The notes beneath the pieces were generated by a model, which worked only from the letters and a program-made list of their open reading frames with translations, was not told where the DNA came from and did no database searches. Below are positions 23,360-31,790 of a DNA stretch of 32,175 bases, one piece after another. Within the stretch, counting starts at the first letter, position 1. Every line of letters starts with the position of its first letter. This stretch comes from Campylobacterales bacterium. GTDB lineage: Bacteria; Campylobacterota; Campylobacteria; Campylobacterales; Sulfurovaceae. A program made the position numbers and the translations under genes. Location: contig JACXUO010000013.1 of assembly GCA_014763885.1 (NCBI GenBank), positions 1 through 32,175 of the forward strand, read 5' to 3'.

Positions 23360-24574
23360 ATGAAATTGGTAAAAGGTTTGGCACTGAGTGCCGCGGCAAG
23401 CTCTCTGCTATTGGCAGGGGGGTACAAGATCCCGGAACAGTCGATCAGCTCAACGGCGCTCGGTGCAGCCTATGTCGCGCATACGATGGGTGCGGATACG
23501 GCATACTACAACCCTGCGAATATGGGTTTCATGGAGGATAAAAGCTATGTGGAGGGCGGGGTGACCCTGGCACACCTCCCTTCCAACGAGTATACACTGG
23601 TCGATCCCTACTCCGGCGAGTCAGAGGTCGAGGATCTGCCGATTCCCTATCTGCACTATGTAAGCAGGCCGATGGGTGATCTCAGATGGGGGGTGAGCCT
23701 TGCGGTACCGGGAGGACTGACAAAACGCTGGGAAGCGCAACCCCAGAAGTCTTTTGCGGAGGAGTTTGCGCTCAAAGTGATAGAGCTTAATCCAAGTCTC
23801 TCTTATAGAGTTGCTGACAATTTCAGTATCGGCGGCGGTGTAAGAGTGATCTACAGTGAAGGTGTGGTCAAGAGCAGCGGCGAGCTATCCAGGGATATGG
23901 AAGGCGATACGGTTGAATTCGGGTACAACCTTGCCATGACCTATAAGCCGGCTTCGGATATCACTCTGGCAGCGACCTACCGGTCGAATATCGATCTGGA
24001 AGAGGAGGGAAGTGCAAAACTCTATTCGGGGGCAACACTCGCCTATGATGGCGGGGCAAGTGTCACGGTCCCTCTGCCTGCTGCACTCAATCTGGCGCTG
24101 GCAAAAACCTGGCAGGAGAGATTTACCCTCGAGTTCGTCTATGAACGTACCTTCTGGTCCAAGTATGAAAATCTTGATTTTGAATACGGAGGAGCCGATA
24201 TCGGAGGATTGACCCCCTATTTCGATGCGCCGATACCGAAAAAGTGGGAAGATACCGATACATTCAGGATCGGGGCGACCGTCAGGATGGATAACAAGAT
24301 TACGGCGATGTTCGGATTTGCCATCGATGAGACGCCTGCACCGCTTGAAACACTCGGGTTTGAACTCCCTGACAGTGATGCAAAGATCTTCTCTATGGGA
24401 TTCAGGTATCAGCAGAACGAACAGCTCTCATGGGGTGCGGCATTCCTCTATGATTCGAAAGAGCCTATCTCCATGCCCGCAGGTATCAATGAGAACCCGG
24501 TCCTTGCCCATGGGGGAAGCTTCCATGAAGGCGGTGCATTTCTGACCACGGTAGGTATCGCATATGAGTACTGA
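23360..24574 (+). CDS. FadL/OmpP1-family outer membrane transporter
   Basis: A 404-residue outer-membrane beta-barrel of the FadL/TodX family, which moves long-chain fatty acids and other hydrophobic compounds across the outer membrane. A Sec signal peptide (about 1-21) is followed by YKIPEQSISSTALGAAYVA and TAYYNPANMGFM, the N-terminal hatch typical of the family. Barrel strands follow, ending in an aromatic-rich C-terminus GIAYEY. The start at 23360 is set by AAGGAGG; the frame is open to 23315 without a site. It overlaps the acyl-CoA ligase gene by 11 bases. Confidence 0.88.
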   Translation: MKLVKGLALSAAASSLLLAGGYKIPEQSISSTALGAAYVAHTMGADTAYYNPANMGFMEDKSYVEGGVTLAHLPSNEYTLVDPYSGESEVEDLPIPYLHYVSRPMGDLRWGVSLAVPGGLTKRWEAQPQKSFAEEFALKVIELNPSLSYRVADNFSIGGGVRVIYSEGVVKSSGELSRDMEGDTVEFGYNLAMTYKPASDITLAATYRSNIDLEEEGSAKLYSGATLAYDGGASVTVPLPAALNLALAKTWQERFTLEFVYERTFWSKYENLDFEYGGADIGGLTPYFDAPIPKKWEDTDTFRIGATVRMDNKITAMFGFAIDETPAPLETLGFELPDSDAKIFSMGFRYQQNEQLSWGAAFLYDSKEPISMPAGINENPVLAHGGSFHEGGAFLTTVGIAYEY

Positions 24575-26126
24575 GACGGGATACCGCTTTAACAACTTTT
24601 ACGAACTGATTGCGGATCATGGAGCAAAATACAGACGGAAAACAGCCCTTTTGGTCGATGACGAAAAGATCACCTATGGGGATATACTGAAAAGGGCTGA
24701 TACTTTGGCGGCATATTTGGCCGCACAGGGGGTACAGAAAGGCGACAAAGTCGCACTCTTTCTGAGGAACTCTCCCGAATTTGTCTATACGATCTTTGCT
24801 CTCTCCAAGCTTGGCGCAGTCGTTGTTCCGGTCAACACTTTTTTGAAGGAGGAGGAGCTCTCCTATATCCTGGAAGACAGCGGCAGCAGTGTATTGATCA
24901 CCTCGATGATTCATGAGAAGGTGGTCCAGGCCAGCAGTGCAGAAGCGCTCTGCAGATTTATTGTATGGGAAGGGGATACCTTTGAGTACAGAGAGGGGAA
25001 TCACTACGGTTTTGATGAGGCATTAAGCTATCCTCGGCGTATCCATGCCGATACCCGCGGGCTGGATGAAACTGCAGTCATTTTCTATACGTCGGGAACC
25101 ACAGGGAAGCCAAAAGGCGCCATGCTCTCACATAAAAACATCTTTTCCAACGCGATCAGCGGAATCAAGCATATCAATGTGAAGCCAAAAGACCGTGGGA
25201 TCGTTTTCCTGCCGATGTTCCACTCTTTTACCTTCTCTATCGGGGTGATGCTGCCTCTCTATGCCGGGGCAAGTATTGTGCTTATCCAGTCCATTCAGCC
25301 GTTCTCCAATATCTTCAGGCAGACACTGATGAAGCGTGTCACGCTCTTCTTCGGGATCCCCGATGTCTACAGCGCACTCGCCAAAGCGAAGCTTCCCTGG
25401 TACTTTATGTGGTTCAACAACCTGCGTGCCTTTATCTCTGGTGCAGCTCCTCTGCAGCCCAAGACACTGGATGCAATGGCAGTGAAGTTCAAGCGGGCGA
25501 AACTGCTTGAAGGGTATGGTCTCAGCGAGGCGAGCCCGGCAGTCTGTATCAACAGGCTTGAGAAGCAGAAAGCAGGTTCAGTGGGAACCGCACTGGAAGG
25601 ATACGAGATAAAAGTGGTCGATGAGAATCTTCTGGAGTTGCCGAAGGGTGAGATCGGAGACATTATCGTCAAGGGTGACAATGTCATGCAGGGCTACCTG
25701 AACCGTCCGGAAGCAACAGCAGAGACGGTCATTAACGGATGGTTGCTTACCGGTGATATGGGGTATATCGATGAGGAGGGGTATCTTTTCATCGTTGACA
25801 GGAAAAAAGACCTGATCATCTCCAAGGGGATCAATATCTATCCACGGGAGATAGAGGAGGTGATCGATCGCTTTGAGGGGATCAGTGCGTCTGCGGTGAT
25901 AGGGATTGCCGATGAGAAGAACGGGGAGATCCCTGTCGCCTATGTCGAACTCGAAGAGGAGGCAGAAGGGATCGATGAAGCGGTGCTCAAGGGATATCTG
26001 CGCGCACACCTGGCGAACTTCAAGATACCAAAACATGTCCATGTGATCGAAGAACTTCCCAAGAATGCGACAGGCAAGGTACTCAAGCGCGTGCTCAAGG
26101 AAAAACTGAAAGAGGAAGTGCTGTAA
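24564..26126 (+). CDS. Fatty-acid-CoA ligase (AMP-binding family)
   Basis: A 520-residue adenylate-forming enzyme that activates a carboxylic acid with ATP and CoA. Motifs are YTSGTTGKPKGAML (175-188), GYGLSEASP, TGDMGYIDEEGYL with VDRKKDLIISKG, and a C-terminal PKNATGKVLKR with the catalytic lysine. The 11-base overlap with fadL suggests coupled uptake and activation, as in vectorial acylation by FadL and FadD. No beta-oxidation genes are visible here, so the acyl groups may feed lipid synthesis. The true chain length is unknown. Confidence 0.87.
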   Translation: MSTETGYRFNNFYELIADHGAKYRRKTALLVDDEKITYGDILKRADTLAAYLAAQGVQKGDKVALFLRNSPEFVYTIFALSKLGAVVVPVNTFLKEEELSYILEDSGSSVLITSMIHEKVVQASSAEALCRFIVWEGDTFEYREGNHYGFDEALSYPRRIHADTRGLDETAVIFYTSGTTGKPKGAMLSHKNIFSNAISGIKHINVKPKDRGIVFLPMFHSFTFSIGVMLPLYAGASIVLIQSIQPFSNIFRQTLMKRVTLFFGIPDVYSALAKAKLPWYFMWFNNLRAFISGAAPLQPKTLDAMAVKFKRAKLLEGYGLSEASPAVCINRLEKQKAGSVGTALEGYEIKVVDENLLELPKGEIGDIIVKGDNVMQGYLNRPEATAETVINGWLLTGDMGYIDEEGYLFIVDRKKDLIISKGINIYPREIEEVIDRFEGISASAVIGIADEKNGEIPVAYVELEEEAEGIDEAVLKGYLRAHLANFKIPKHVHVIEELPKNATGKVLKRVLKEKLKEEVL

Positions 26127-26129
26127 AGG

Positions 26130-27251
26130 ATGAAAGCGATCATTAATGCCCGGTTGATTGAAGATGACAGTGTTGTTGAGGGGAAGGTACTGCTCTTTGA
26201 CAAAAAGATCATCGAGATCGCGGAGAGTGTGCCGGAAGGGGCAGAGACCATCGATGCTGGCGGCGCGTATGTGAGCGCGGGGTTTATCGACCTGCATATC
26301 CACGGGGCAGGCGGTGCGGATGTGATGGATGCTACGCCTGAAGCGCTTGAGATGATATCCCGGACACTGCTTCAGACAGGCACCACCTCTTTTCTTGCTA
26401 CCACAATGACGATGTCAACCGAAGCCATTGATACCGCTTTACAAAATATCAAAATATACAAAGAGAAAGTCAGCGGGGCCCGGATACTGGGGATCCATCT
26501 CGAAGGTCCTTTTATCAACCCCTCCAGGCACGGGGCGCAGGATGAGGTCTATATACAACCACCAAACTTTGACCTGATAGCTGATCATACGGAGAGTATC
26601 AGGATGATCACACTGGCGCCTGAAGTGGAGGGGGCTGAAGCGTTTATCCGTTATCTTACCGAGCAATACCCCCATATCATCCTCAGTGTCGGGCACTCTG
26701 ATGCTACCTATGATCAGTGTAAAGAGAGTTTCGGGTGGGGGGTCTCCCATGCGACGCATCTCTTTAATGCGATGAACGGATATCATCATCGGGAACCGGG
26801 GATCATCGGGGCGGTCTTTGAGAGCGATGTGACCTGTGACATCATCCCCGACCTGGTACATACCCACTCCTCGGCTCTGGAGTTGACCTACCGGCTCAAA
26901 AAGGATAAACTGATCCTGATCACCGATGCGATGCGGGCAGGGTGTATGAAAAACGGTCTCTATGATCTCGGAGGGCAGAGGGTCGTGGTAGGAGAAGGTA
27001 AAGCCGAGCTCGAGGATGGTACACTGGCAGGATCGGTACTGCGCCTCAATGAAGGGCTCCGCAAGATGGTGGCGCACACTTCCATGTCGCTTGTCGAAGC
27101 AGTGAAGAGTGCGACCAAGATCCCCGCGCGCAAACTGGACATACCCAAAGGCGAACTGCGGAGAGGCTACGATGCAGATATAGTCATATTTGATGAAGAT
27201 TTCAGTATCATATCGACGATCATAGGCGGAGAGCTGAAGTATACGAGGTAA
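26130..27251 (+). CDS. nagA: N-acetylglucosamine-6-phosphate deacetylase
   Basis: A 373-residue amidohydrolase removing acetate from GlcNAc-6-phosphate in amino-sugar salvage. Metal and substrate motifs are GFIDLHIHGAGG (about 53-64), GIHLEGPFINPSRHGAQ, SVGHSDATYDQ, THLFNAM and a LITDAM stretch. It starts 3 bases after the ligase gene. An EIIA-Glc-like gene follows, as in GlcNAc transport loci, but no NagB or transporter gene is present. It may serve cell-wall recycling instead. Confidence 0.93.
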   Translation: MKAIINARLIEDDSVVEGKVLLFDKKIIEIAESVPEGAETIDAGGAYVSAGFIDLHIHGAGGADVMDATPEALEMISRTLLQTGTTSFLATTMTMSTEAIDTALQNIKIYKEKVSGARILGIHLEGPFINPSRHGAQDEVYIQPPNFDLIADHTESIRMITLAPEVEGAEAFIRYLTEQYPHIILSVGHSDATYDQCKESFGWGVSHATHLFNAMNGYHHREPGIIGAVFESDVTCDIIPDLVHTHSSALELTYRLKKDKLILITDAMRAGCMKNGLYDLGGQRVVVGEGKAELEDGTLAGSVLRLNEGLRKMVAHTSMSLVEAVKSATKIPARKLDIPKGELRRGYDADIVIFDEDFSIISTIIGGELKYTR

Positions 27252-27255
27252 TGTA

Positions 27256-27726
27256 ATGTTTGGATTTTTAAAACGTAAACAGAGAGAGATTTTTGCACCC
27301 GTCGATGGGCAGGTGGTTGCTCTCGAAGAGGTGGAGGATGAGGTCTTTTCACAAGGTATGGCGGGGGACGGTGTGGCGATCAGACCTGTCTCAGGGCTAT
27401 TTACAGCACCGATCTCGGGCAAAGTCTCCAAAATCTTCGAGACCAACCATGCCTACAGCATCAAGAGCGACAAAGACCTTGAGGTGATGGTACATATCGG
27501 ACTGGAGACCGTTGCACTGAAAGGCAGGGGATTTGAGCGTCTTGTGCAGGAGGGGGAGAGAGTAGAAGCGGGGGACCCGGTCATCAAAGCGGATCTTGCC
27601 TATCTCGTGGAGCACGCCAAGGACACGATCACCCCCGTCCTTGTCATGGAAGAGAGTGATGTCAAAACAATAGAGAAAAAATTCAAGATCGTCAAAAGCG
27701 GCGATCTGATCATGGAGGTAAACTGA
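27256..27726 (+). CDS. Orphan PTS EIIA-Glc (Crr-like) protein
   Basis: A 156-residue protein of the glucose-type PTS IIA family, of standard length. The two active-site histidines are present: H65 in NHAYSI and the phosphoacceptor H80 in VHIGLETV. The DGVAIRP and SGLFTAPISGKV stretches are typical. No EIIB, EIIC, HPr or EI gene lies in the window, and Campylobacterota mostly lack a full sugar PTS. It sits 4 bases after nagA, suggesting a GlcNAc link or a regulatory role. Confidence 0.85.
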   Translation: MFGFLKRKQREIFAPVDGQVVALEEVEDEVFSQGMAGDGVAIRPVSGLFTAPISGKVSKIFETNHAYSIKSDKDLEVMVHIGLETVALKGRGFERLVQEGERVEAGDPVIKADLAYLVEHAKDTITPVLVMEESDVKTIEKKFKIVKSGDLIMEVN

Positions 27727-27908
27727 TGCCAACCGGTGATAATCTTTACTATTATCTTGCCTATGCGATCATTGTGATCGTTTTTATCGTGGTTTTAAAG
27801 ATGCCCAAAAAAGAGAAGGATAAAACATCCAGGAAAGGACCGCTCTCCACATCCAAAAAGTTTCAAAAAGAGAACGAAACACAGCAAAACACGACAAAGG
27901 ATATCTGA
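27726..27908 (+). CDS. Small single-helix membrane protein
   Basis: A 60-residue protein: a hydrophobic helix at about 7-25 followed by a very basic, polar tail (KMPKKEKDKTSRKG and onward). The ATG overlaps the EIIA stop by one base and its own stop overlaps the msrB ATG, so it is embedded in a continuous translation chain, which supports it as a real gene. The family is not recognised. Most of the protein would be cytoplasmic and cationic, possibly a membrane-edge partner of its neighbours. Confidence 0.6.
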   Translation: MPTGDNLYYYLAYAIIVIVFIVVLKMPKKEKDKTSRKGPLSTSKKFQKENETQQNTTKDI

Positions 27909-28270
27909 TGGCATACAATGAACTGAGCCCCGAAGAGGCGTATGTGATACTGCACAAAGGCACCGAGAGGCCCTTTACGGGAAAATATGTTGACAATAAA
28001 GAAGAGGGGATCTACGCCTGCAGGCAGTGCGGTGCGCCGCTTTTCAGGTCCGATGCGAAGTTTGACAGCGGGACGGGCTGGCCGAGTTTTGATGATGCGA
28101 TCGAGGGTGCGGTGGCGGAAGTGCCGGACGCGGACGGCAGACGCGTGGAGATCGTCTGCGCCAAATGCGGCGGGCATCTCGGGCATGTCTTCAGGGGAGA
28201 AGGCTTTACACCTAAACAGACAAGACACTGTGTCAACTCGATCTCACTCGATTTTGAAGCCGAAAAATAA
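27908..28270 (+). CDS. msrB: Peptide-methionine (R)-S-oxide reductase
   Basis: A 120-residue MsrB repairing methionine-R-sulfoxide in proteins. The zinc site is C38-x2-C41 and C84-x2-C87; the catalytic cysteine is C108 in RHCVNS. The SGTGWPSF and GHLGHVF blocks are family signatures. No signal peptide is present, so it acts in the cytoplasm. The start overlaps the upstream stop (ATGA), and its end overlaps the DsbA-like gene by 17 bases. Confidence 0.95.
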   Translation: MAYNELSPEEAYVILHKGTERPFTGKYVDNKEEGIYACRQCGAPLFRSDAKFDSGTGWPSFDDAIEGAVAEVPDADGRRVEIVCAKCGGHLGHVFRGEGFTPKQTRHCVNSISLDFEAEK

Positions 28271-28859
28271 GACTCAATACATCTTCGTCATCGACCCGAT
28301 GTGCTCCTGGTGCTGGGGGTTTCATCCGGTGATGGAGGCAATGAGAGAGCAGTACAGTGACAGGTATGACTTCTCCCTTGTTGTCGGAGGGCTGCGTACG
28401 AAAGGCGAGATGCCGTGGGATGCAGCGGCCAAAACCAGACTGAAAGCGACGTGGCAGCAGGTTGCAGACACCACCGGACAACACTTTACAGAGAAGCTCT
28501 TTGAACGTGACAATTTCGAATATGATACCTATCCCGCATGCAAAGCAGTCGTGACCGTACGTGAACTCTGGGGAGATGCTGCCTCCTTCGCGTATCTTGC
28601 CAGGATACAAAGGGCTTTTTATATTGACGGGGCAGATATCACAGACCTGCAGACCTTGAAATCATATCTTGATCCTGAGAAAGAGGAGGAGTTTGTCACT
28701 TTTTATGAGAGCGAACGGGCAGAGGTATTGATGCGGCATGATTTTTCCAAAGCCCGCTCCATGGGTGCCAATGCATTTCCTTCGGTGGTCAGGATTGACA
28801 GTGACGGGCATATGGTGTGCAGAAAAGGTTATCAAAGGATTGATGAGATCATCAGCTAA
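28254..28859 (+). CDS. DsbA-like (FrnE-type) thiol-disulfide protein
   Basis: A 201-residue thioredoxin-fold protein with the redox motif C17-S-W-C20 in DPMCSWCWGF and a helical insertion, ending near the cis-proline stretch ANAFPSVV. No signal peptide is present, which points to a cytoplasmic FrnE/DsbA-like oxidoreductase rather than the periplasmic DsbA. The start is uncertain: TTG at 28254 gives MKPKNKTQYIF. The reading frame continues open upstream through msrB, but that part is shadow. Coupling to msrB suggests a role in oxidative repair. Confidence 0.75.
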   Translation: MKPKNKTQYIFVIDPMCSWCWGFHPVMEAMREQYSDRYDFSLVVGGLRTKGEMPWDAAAKTRLKATWQQVADTTGQHFTEKLFERDNFEYDTYPACKAVVTVRELWGDAASFAYLARIQRAFYIDGADITDLQTLKSYLDPEKEEEFVTFYESERAEVLMRHDFSKARSMGANAFPSVVRIDSDGHMVCRKGYQRIDEIIS

Positions 28860-29263
28860 ACCTCAAGGAGCATTTTGATACCGTCGCCGTCAGGGTAGTA
28901 GTTTTTGAGTATTTTAAGGGGGGTGAAGCCAAGCAGAGTATAGAGATGCAAGGCCTGGATATTGTCGGCTTTTACTTCGAGCAGAAGATACCCGGCTTTG
29001 CTGGCTGCATACTCCCTAAGGTGGCTGATAAGAGAACGTCCCAGCCCCTTCCGGCGGAACTCCTCCGCTATGGCGATCGAGTAGATGCGCCAGCTTTTTT
29101 TATAGGTGAAAAAAAGAAGGTATCCGGCCACCCTGCTCTCAATCCTGACAATAAGAATATGCTTTTTTCTGATATGGTAGAGAAAGTTTCTCCTTGAAAG
29201 CGGGTAGCTGGCTGCGTCAAATGCCTGCTCCTCTATCTTGATCAGCCTCCCAAGGTCACTCAC
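28856..29263 (-). CDS. GNAT acetyltransferase, RimI-like
   Basis: A GNAT-family acetyltransferase of about 135 residues. The acetyl-CoA loop is RRKGLGRSLISHL, followed by LEVKADNIQALHLYTLLGF, the pattern of RimI (N-alpha-acetyltransferase of ribosomal S18). The GTG start at 29263 has no ribosome-binding site. The same frame remains open upstream and reads RKTDADRLRR, plausible as a RimI N-terminus but without a normal start codon, so the 5' end is uncertain. It overlaps the DsbA-like gene by 4 bases at the 3' ends. It likely depends on coupling to the DUF2156 gene upstream. Confidence 0.78.
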   Translation of the reverse strand: MSDLGRLIKIEEQAFDAASYPLSRRNFLYHIRKKHILIVRIESRVAGYLLFFTYKKSWRIYSIAIAEEFRRKGLGRSLISHLREYAASKAGYLLLEVKADNIQALHLYTLLGFTPLKILKNYYPDGDGIKMLLEV

Positions 29264-29282
29264 ACGGCGAAGTCTATCTGCA

Positions 29283-30262
29283 TCAGTTTTTCTGGTAGAT
29301 ACTGTATTTGGGCAGGAGTTTGGCGGGCCTGTAGGAGAGCTTGACCTTTTTCAGGTTTTCAAACCCCATATCATCGCCTGCATTGATATAGAGTGACCCG
29401 TAATGTGCTTTGAGCAGTTTGCAGAACTCCCTGAAGATGAATTGTGCCGAACCCAGAATGTCAAATTCGGTTTTTTCTATCAGGATTGTTGCGGTGGTAT
29501 CGTTTGTCCGTTCGCCCACGGTAAATCCCATCACCTTTCCGTCAATACGCAGCACCATCCCAAAAAGCCCCATCTCCTGGTAGTATTTGAGTATTCTTTT
29601 GATCGCAAAGCGTTCATAGTTGATGCCGTCAAGAAAAGCGTCAAGCTCCACTTTGGGCATATACTTCATGCGGTTGATGACCCAGCGGTTGAAGAGTTCG
29701 ATGATCTCTCCGGTATGGATCGCAGGATCAAGCAGCTCTGTTGTAAATCCCGGGTAGTTCTTTTTGAACTTGTTGATCTCGGTACGTTTGGTATGGTAGC
29801 CGTTGCCGCGCAGTTCGATAAGGTCGTCGATATTGTAGACATAGTCTGCGAGCTTCTTTTCGATCAGGTAGTTTTCCAGTATCTCAAAGATATCCTGCCC
29901 TTCCACTTCCTCGACAAAATCCGTCATATAATACTCGTCGACATAGTCGATACGCGAGAGATATTTTGAAGAGTTGTTGAGGTTCATGATCTCAAAGCAT
30001 TCGATGATCGCATCGTTGATGTACTCTTTTTTCCCAGGGGCGGCAAAAGCATGGAGAGTTCGCCGCCGTTGAGGATAAAAAGGCAGAAAGTATCTTTGAC
30101 AACAGTGTAAAACCCGCTGGAGTTTGCCAGCCACATGAAATTCGCTGCAAACGAGTAGTCGCTGAGGCTGCTGTGAACCTCCTGGAGATACTCCTCCATC
30201 AATCCTTTCGTGTGTATGGTAAAGGGCTTGAGGAGGTAGTTCCCTATACGAAAATCGACCAT
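29283..30262 (-). pseudogene. DUF2156 (LPG-synthetase C-like) protein, split by a -1 frameshift at A-AAA-AAG
   Basis: Two frames on the reverse strand encode one DUF2156 protein, the domain that forms the catalytic half of phosphatidylglycerol lysyltransferases. Frame 1 runs from the ATG at 30262 (good GAAGGA site) through MLLPPLGKK; frame 2 continues with EYINDAIIECFE to YSIYQKN. They join at GGA-AAA-AAG (30034-30026), where a -1 slip reads GKK-EYIND without losing a residue. The joined product is about 326 residues. The heptamer A-AAA-AAG is the one used in dnaX programmed frameshifting, but a one-base loss in a 6-A run would look identical. I see no upstream ribosome-like stimulator and no strong downstream stem. 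Without slippage the product is only 92 residues. Confidence 0.7.
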
Positions 30263-30270
30263 ATTTTTCC

Positions 30271-30289
30271 TTCGCTATCAAATAGCGAA
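30271..30289. promoter_or_regulatory. Hairpin before the DUF2156 gene
   Basis: TTCGCTAT-CAA-ATAGCGAA is a perfect 8-bp stem with a 3-base loop just upstream of the DUF2156 ribosome-binding site on the reverse strand, and overlaps its first bases. It may influence translation initiation. It may also be a dyad operator. Confidence 0.35.
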
Positions 30290-30422
30290 TTGTACACCAC
30301 TTTAGCGCGCTTTGCGGTGGCTATTTTTCATAAAATAAAAGTTTTTTCCGAAGGCAGAAAATAGGAAAAAATGATAGTGCAGAATATGTGTAAAAAACTA
30401 TGCTTTTATTATCTTCTGATGC

Positions 30423-30428
30423 TATAAT
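30423..30428 (+). promoter_or_regulatory. -10 box of the YpdA-like gene
   Basis: A perfect TATAAT lies 39 bases before the GTG start at 30468. It gives a leader of about 33 bases with a strong AGGAGGAGG site, in contrast to the leaderless genes elsewhere in the window. Confidence 0.55.
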
Positions 30429-30467
30429 AATCTTTTGTGCAATCTCAATACAGGAGGAGGAAAGAGC

Positions 30468-31433
30468 GTGGAAAAGAGGTATGATCTGATCGTTGTCGGC
30501 GGAGGGCCGGGGGGTATCGCTTCGGCAGTGGAAGCATCGATATTCGGGCTTGAAAGGATACTTTTTATCGAGAAAGGGGACAACCATTCCCAGACGATCC
30601 GCCAGTACTACAAAGACTCCAAAAGGGTTGACAAGGACTGGCAGGGGCAAAGCGTCGAGATGGAGGGGAATGTCGAGTTCTTTGACGGGACCAAGGAGAG
30701 CACGCTGGAGTACTTTGAGTCCCTGCTGGATCACGAAAATATCGATACGCTTTTCGAGTGCGAAGTGGACAGGGTCGTCAAAGAGGATGGCCTCTTTACG
30801 GTCGTGACCCCGAAGGGGGATTTCACGGCGAAGAACGTCATCGTCTCGATCGGCCGTATGGGCAAACCCAACAAGCCCTCCTACAAGATCCCGGCCTCTC
30901 TCAAAAAAGTGGTCAACTTCAACCCCTATGAGTGCCGCGGCCATGAGAAGATACTGGTGGTCGGAGGGGGCGACTCCGCGGTGGAGTATGCCTGCCAGCT
31001 GAGTACCATCAACGATGTGACGCTTGCCTACCGAAGGGAGAGCTTTGCAAGGATCAACGACATCAACCGGGAGATGATCGAGCGCTATGACCAGGAAGAG
31101 CGCCTGCGTGTCCGCTACGGTATCGATATCGATTCGATCGAAAATGAAGAGGGGATGGTCCGGGTCAACTACAGCAACGGCTTTCATACGCTCTATGACA
31201 GGGTGATCTATGCGCTGGGCGGTACGACACCGGTGGATTTTTTCAGAAAGAGCGGCATGGAGCTCGATGAGCATGACCTGCCGGTGATCAGCGAGAAGTT
31301 TGAAACCAGCGTCAAGGGACTCTATGCCGCAGGAGATATCGTCTACAAAAGCGGCGGCTCCATCGCCATGGCGATCAACCATGCCTACCATATCCTCAAA
31401 GATATCACCGGGGAGGACGGAGGCCTGGCCTGA
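30468..31433 (+). CDS. YpdA-like FAD/NAD(P)-dependent oxidoreductase
   Basis: A 321-residue flavoprotein of the thioredoxin-reductase fold. An FAD motif GGGPGG (10-15) follows YDLIVV; a second dinucleotide motif is VVGGGDSAVEYACQL (about 174-188); the C-terminal FAD stretch is GLYAAGDI. It lacks the CxxC redox pair of TrxB, like the YpdA (bacillithiol disulfide reductase) group. The GTG at 30468 has a strong AGGAGGAGG site. An upstream TTG at 30435 in the same frame is at the predicted transcript start and is rejected. The physiological substrate is unknown. Confidence 0.85.
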   Translation: MEKRYDLIVVGGGPGGIASAVEASIFGLERILFIEKGDNHSQTIRQYYKDSKRVDKDWQGQSVEMEGNVEFFDGTKESTLEYFESLLDHENIDTLFECEVDRVVKEDGLFTVVTPKGDFTAKNVIVSIGRMGKPNKPSYKIPASLKKVVNFNPYECRGHEKILVVGGGDSAVEYACQLSTINDVTLAYRRESFARINDINREMIERYDQEERLRVRYGIDIDSIENEEGMVRVNYSNGFHTLYDRVIYALGGTTPVDFFRKSGMELDEHDLPVISEKFETSVKGLYAAGDIVYKSGGSIAMAINHAYHILKDITGEDGGLA

Positions 31434-31478
31434 GACCTTCTCCTTGACCCTTTCATCCGCAAAAGAGAGGGTACGAGG

Positions 31479-31790
31479 CTATCCGGAAAATGCCTGCAGT
31501 GCTTCGGGATCAAGCAGGTAGAGCTTCTTTTGCCGCACCTCCACCCAACCCTTCTCTTTGAAGGTGCGGATGATCCTGGAGGTACTCTCCGGCGTCAGTT
31601 TGATACGCTGTGCGATATTCCGCTGTGTCAGGTGATGCAAAAGATGCTCATGGTCGACCAGAAAGCGCGCCAGGCGTCTGGGTGCATCGTCGATCAGGGT
31701 GTAGCGCAACACCCCCTCCAGTTGTTTGATCTTCCGTGTTAAGGAGTGAATGATCGGTAAAAGTAAGCGTTGATGCTCCACCAGGGGGAG
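31479..31790 (-). pseudogene. Crp/Fnr-family regulator, C-terminal fragment
   Basis: The reverse-strand frame holds the dimerisation helix (about LVEHQRLLLPIIHSL then RKIKQLE) and the complete Crp-type winged helix (LTQRNIAQRIKLTPESTSRIIRTF), ending at EALQAFSG. The effector-binding beta-roll of about 120 residues is missing: upstream of roughly 31790 the same frame becomes antisense of a hemerythrin-like fragment and is no longer Crp-like. The frame formally runs open to 31952, but that N-terminus (MHRDKLGCH and onward) is not a cyclic-nucleotide domain. It looks like the remnant of a divergent gene pair fused by deletion. Confidence 0.6.

Noticed and set aside
26439-27446. 335-codon open frame on the reverse strand over nagA and the EIIA gene
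   Set aside because: Spans two well-supported forward genes in antisense; shadow.
27987-28253. Long N-terminal extension of the DsbA-like frame
   Set aside because: It overlaps conserved msrB sequence in another frame and has no thiol-protein features; start placed at 28254.
30321-31391. 356-codon open frame on the reverse strand over the YpdA-like gene
   Set aside because: Antisense to a clear flavoprotein with a strong ribosome-binding site; the translation has no family features.
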